This document shows, piece by piece, positions 21,911 through 24,767 of a stretch of 24,767 nucleotides of DNA; positions within the stretch are counted from its first letter, which is position 1, and every line of letters starts with the position of its first letter. The notes beneath the pieces are model-generated. The model saw only the letters and a program-made list of their open reading frames with translations, did no database searches and had not been told where the DNA came from. Source of the DNA: Smittium culicis (taxonomy: Eukaryota > Kickxellomycota > Harpellomycetes > Harpellales > Legeriomycetaceae); assembly GCA_001970855.1 (NCBI GenBank), contig LSSN01001405.1, positions 1-24,767 of the forward strand, written 5' to 3'. The translations under genes and the position numbers were made by a program.

Positions 21911-21984
21911 TAGCTATCGTTTGCGGACCTTGATATAGCGCTTTTAGCTTTTAAAGTTATCGTGGGTATAAAACTAGTAAAATT
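21911..21984 (+). pseudogene. reverse-transcriptase catalytic-block (FADD) relic
   Basis: One + frame reads LSFADLDIALLAFK at 21914-21955, preceded by a TAG. This matches the LINE RT consensus 'LLFADDVALLA' apart from one inserted Leu codon (21929-21931) within FADD. The patch has more G+C than the DNA around it. No other RT block is readable close by, so it is a decayed fragment. Confidence 0.5.
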
Positions 21985-23502
21985 CGTTTAATTTTGTAAC
22001 TCTAATAGGCGATGTGAATTTCCAAATTAGTATAATACTTATAAAATTAGCAGAATATTTTTAATTAAATAAGCTCAAATATTTCTATTTGTATTATAGA
22101 GACCTGTAAACTTAAATGGATCATTTTATTACAATAACATGGATATCAGTAAATTTTAATATATTCAAATATTTAATTTGAGATCATATTTTCAGAGTAA
22201 TTAAATTTATACAAAATGATAGATAAAAAATGTTATTTTTGGTACTCTGAGAATTTAAGCTTTTTTCACAGTAACAATAAAAATCTTTAGCTATTAAATT
22301 GAAATATTTAAAGAAAAATTATTATATTGTTATTGAATGCTATTGATGTATTATTTGAAATGAATACAATAATAATTTAATGGGAAAGATAAATTAAACC
22401 TAATAATATCGTATCTTATGAGAATATCACTTTTATATTCAATTCAATTGTTGGATATTGTCGTAATTGAATCTGTTTTGAAATTACCATTACATAATTC
22501 AGATTTTGAGATCATAAATTGGTTATTAGCAATTATGTAATTAAACCGATATCTATTTTGATTTTTTTATAAAAAATAAACTATAACTTTAGCTATTAAT
22601 TTAGGTATACTAACTTATCATACTATATTTATATTGATAAAAATAAAAGTAGCATTTTTTTTCTAATGATATGAAGCAATACTGGTAGATCGGGGTTAGA
22701 TTTAGATATCAAAATATTACTAAAGTATATATTCAACATAAAATATTCTCACTATTGATTATTTTGAAATTTTTTTAATAATTTAAAGCTACTATATTAA
22801 AAAAATGTGAAAATATATAATTTTTTAATAATTTGGCATAAAATAACAAAGATATACTTAGAATTTTAATCAATATTTTAGCTATTATCTTTTTATATAA
22901 CTATCATGTAACGAATTAAAGAACTCGGATTAATGGTTTTGGTTATTTAAATAAAAGAGCTTCGATAATAACCTATAGTTTAATAATATCTAATTAAAAT
23001 ATTATAAAAAAATAGGTTTAAAAATTTTTTTCATTATCCATAAATTATCGTTAATATAAAATGGAATAAAATTCGAGAGTATTTAATATTATGCTGATAT
23101 TACCCGCGAATTAAAATTAAACCTCAAAAAATAAAAATAATCTTTTATTATGATTTTTTCAACGAGTTAATCGTTTAGCTTGAAAATTAATATCTATATT
23201 TATATTATTATTAGCAATATAATTAGTTGTGTCTCAATTTATAAAGAATAAAAATTGCATTCTATGGAATTATATCGTATAAAATAGCATATATTTACAT
23301 TATTAATTGTAAATAAAATAATTTTTCGGCTCACCAAGCACTATAAGTATATTTTATTCGTCATATCAGTGAGTGCTAATATTATAAATTCTTTGATTGG
23401 AGTCTAATTTATCTTTGATCCAGTATATAGCTATTGTAAACGATCTAATTATGACCTTTTATCATAAAAATTTTTGAAAGAAGTTTGTCACAGAAAAAAT
23501 AA

Positions 23503-23610
23503 GCGCCCAAATATATGCGATTCTCAGTATCCCTGAACCAACTTATAAATGGTATGGATCAAATAGAACAGTGGGCGATGGGATCGATTGAAAAGCTGTT
23601 TTTTCAATGA
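23503..23610 (+). pseudogene. reverse-transcriptase palm-helix relic, 35 codons
   Basis: An open frame flanked by stops reads ...SVSLNQLINGMDQIEQWAMG then SIEKLFF. It resembles the helix downstream of FADD in LINE reverse transcriptases, where a 'L...ld.I..W....' pattern is followed by '..KC/KT' before the next strand. The patch is G+C-richer than its surroundings. Identity is inferred from the pattern only. Confidence 0.4.
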
Positions 23611-23962
23611 TTTTTTGTATACTTGAAAATAAAGTTAAATAAAATCTGTAGACAAACATTAAAAAATATATCGAGAATACTAAAATATGCTAAATTTTGC
23701 ATATAATAATTGGTCATAAGCTTTAAATATCTAAAGAAATTATTTAATCTTGTATCTGAATTTCTTCAACTTTCAATACCAAATTTACTAGCTAGTAAAT
23801 ATACAATTTAACTAATTGCTTTAATATTTAGATTATGAACTAATATGCTACATATTCACAAGTAAAGTTTAAGTAAGAATTTGCGGTAATTATTTTTCCA
23901 ATAAATAAAAGTGGCTCACAACACTTAAAGTGTGATCAATAAAAAAGAATGTATTAAATATT

Positions 23963-23967
23963 AAAAA
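23963..23967 (-). terminator. RNA polymerase III terminator of the tRNA gene
   Basis: A TTTTT run on the - strand begins four bases after the tRNA 3' end, the usual place and form of a Pol III stop. Confidence 0.8.
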
Positions 23968-23971
23968 CAAG

Positions 23972-24053
23972 CGTCACCTGCAGGATTCGAACCTGCGCTC
24001 CCAAAGGGAAATGGCTTAGCAGGCCACCGCGTTAACCACTCCGCCAAAGTGAC
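23972..24053 (-). tRNA. tRNA-Ser (anticodon GCT)
   Basis: An 82-base class II tRNA without an intron. The acceptor stem pairs GTCACTT with AGGTGAC and leaves a G discriminator, as expected for serine. The anticodon loop CTGCTAA gives GCT (24020-24018), reading AGC/AGU codons. The long variable arm forms a CCC/GGG stem. The T arm is GCAGG-TTCGAAT-CCTGC and supplies the internal B box; the A box lies in TGGCGGAGTGG. CCA is not encoded, as in eukaryotes. It stands alone in the gene desert and its arms show no mismatch that would suggest a pseudogene. Confidence 0.97.
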
Positions 24054-24767
24054 TTGTGAATGGTTTATTTTTTTATATAACTTGATTATATAATTAGAGT
24101 CTATATATCAAACAATTAAGAATATATTTTATTTTACGTTATACCCTGGTTTATCTCTTTCATGGTGACAGACTATTTGTATTCCACCAAATATAGCCAA
24201 CTGTGTTCAATTAATTTTTTTTTAATTCCGAGGCCTTATGAAATATCGGTTTATTGTATATTATCAGCAAATAATTAACTTGCTTAATAAATATAAACGA
24301 AATATAAAATTAGCATTTTTAAATTATGTTGGATGGGAAAAAGTTAAATATAAGAAAAGAAATTTTCTGATGAGAAAATTCAAAGTGAATAATTTTCTTT
24401 TCTCTTATAAAGTTTACAAGTTTATAGTTGATTGATACTCAAAAGCATTATGCAGGAATACTATTTTTATATATTATTTGAGTGTTAAATTGAAGAAATA
24501 AATTCGTAATATTTTTGTACAAATTTTATCATTGAGTCAGACGATACCTGGGTGCCTCAAAATTTGAAATTTATATATACATTTGGGCCATCAAAATTGA
24601 CAGCGGATACCCTTAAAGAGTATTATATACTAAATTAAATAAATAATAATACCAAAATGATATAAAATTCACGTTTGCATATAAAGACGATGAATAAGTG
24701 AATATCACTAGTGCCCTGCAAAAAATATAAGCTAATTTATGAATTATCACTAATTTATTTGATGAAA
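24054..24767. other. AT-rich right flank
   Basis: No supported gene. A 65-codon frame at 24238-24435 (+) encodes a Lys/Tyr/Asn/Phe-rich peptide of the kind AT-rich DNA yields by chance. A slightly richer patch at 24540-24620 matches nothing I recognise. Confidence 0.6.

Larger units (their letters stand above)
15241..23961. other. 8.7-kb AT-rich gene desert
   Basis: No open frame of 60 or more codons exists on either strand, and no spliceable family signal was seen. Stops are so dense that this is expected from base composition alone. Contents that can be named: a 52-bp tandem duplication and ATT microsatellite (16758-16950), a near-perfect palindrome (17289-17308), a G12 run (18648-18659), a 22-bp tandem duplication (21241-21284) and two reverse-transcriptase relics (21911 and 23503). 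The rest appears as featureless A/T-rich DNA. Confidence 0.65.

Noticed and set aside
24238..24435. A + strand frame of 65 codons
   Set aside because: Its Lys/Tyr/Asn/Phe-rich composition only reflects A+T content; no motif and no splice partner.
15135..24767. CRISPR array, prokaryotic operon or organellar insert
   Set aside because: There are no spaced direct repeats, no ribosome binding sites, and no mitochondrial genes or rRNA; the tRNA has the features of a nuclear eukaryotic gene.

Overview
The window is eukaryotic nuclear DNA, most likely from an early-diverging or otherwise very AT-rich fungus. The evidence is short introns (63-130 bases) with GTA... donors and mostly TAG acceptors, fungal-length orthologues of UNC-50/Gmh1 and Nup155/Nup170, and relics of a non-LTR retrotransposon with a CxxC...HxxxxC tail. 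The exact lineage cannot be fixed from sequence alone. Nothing here looks bacterial, viral or CRISPR-like.

Layout. Bases 1-330 are the 3' end of a non-LTR reverse-transcriptase element. A second, heavily decayed copy of the same tail lies in direct orientation at about 500-1015. An AT-rich gene-free stretch follows to 3031. Then come two genes on the + strand only 200 bases apart: an UNC-50/GMH1 Golgi/ER membrane protein (2 exons, 3032-3905) and a UBXN4/erasin-like UBX protein (7 exons, 4106-6126). A GDSL/SGNH hydrolase (2 exons, 7734-6666, - strand) converges on them. After a 2.3-kb divergent gap comes NUP155/NUP170 (14 exons, 10022-15134, + strand), which encodes 1335 residues. The last 9.6 kb are a gene desert of very high A+T. 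It contains an ATT microsatellite with an adjoining 52-bp tandem duplication, small duplications, two probable reverse-transcriptase relics (21911-21960 and 23503-23607) and one intact tRNA-Ser(GCT) on the - strand (24053-23972).

The exon models were built by joining open frames at GT...AG sites where phase was kept and the known family motifs ran unbroken across the junction. The four protein genes are ordinary housekeeping functions: secretory-pathway membrane protein, ERAD/p97 adaptor, esterase and nuclear pore scaffold. They show no sign of forming a pathway, although the first two share the ER/Golgi system. I found no convincing new biological system. The most interesting signals are the transition-biased decay of retroelement copies, the composition contrast of the UNC-50 gene, and the AT-rich desert seeded with RT fragments.
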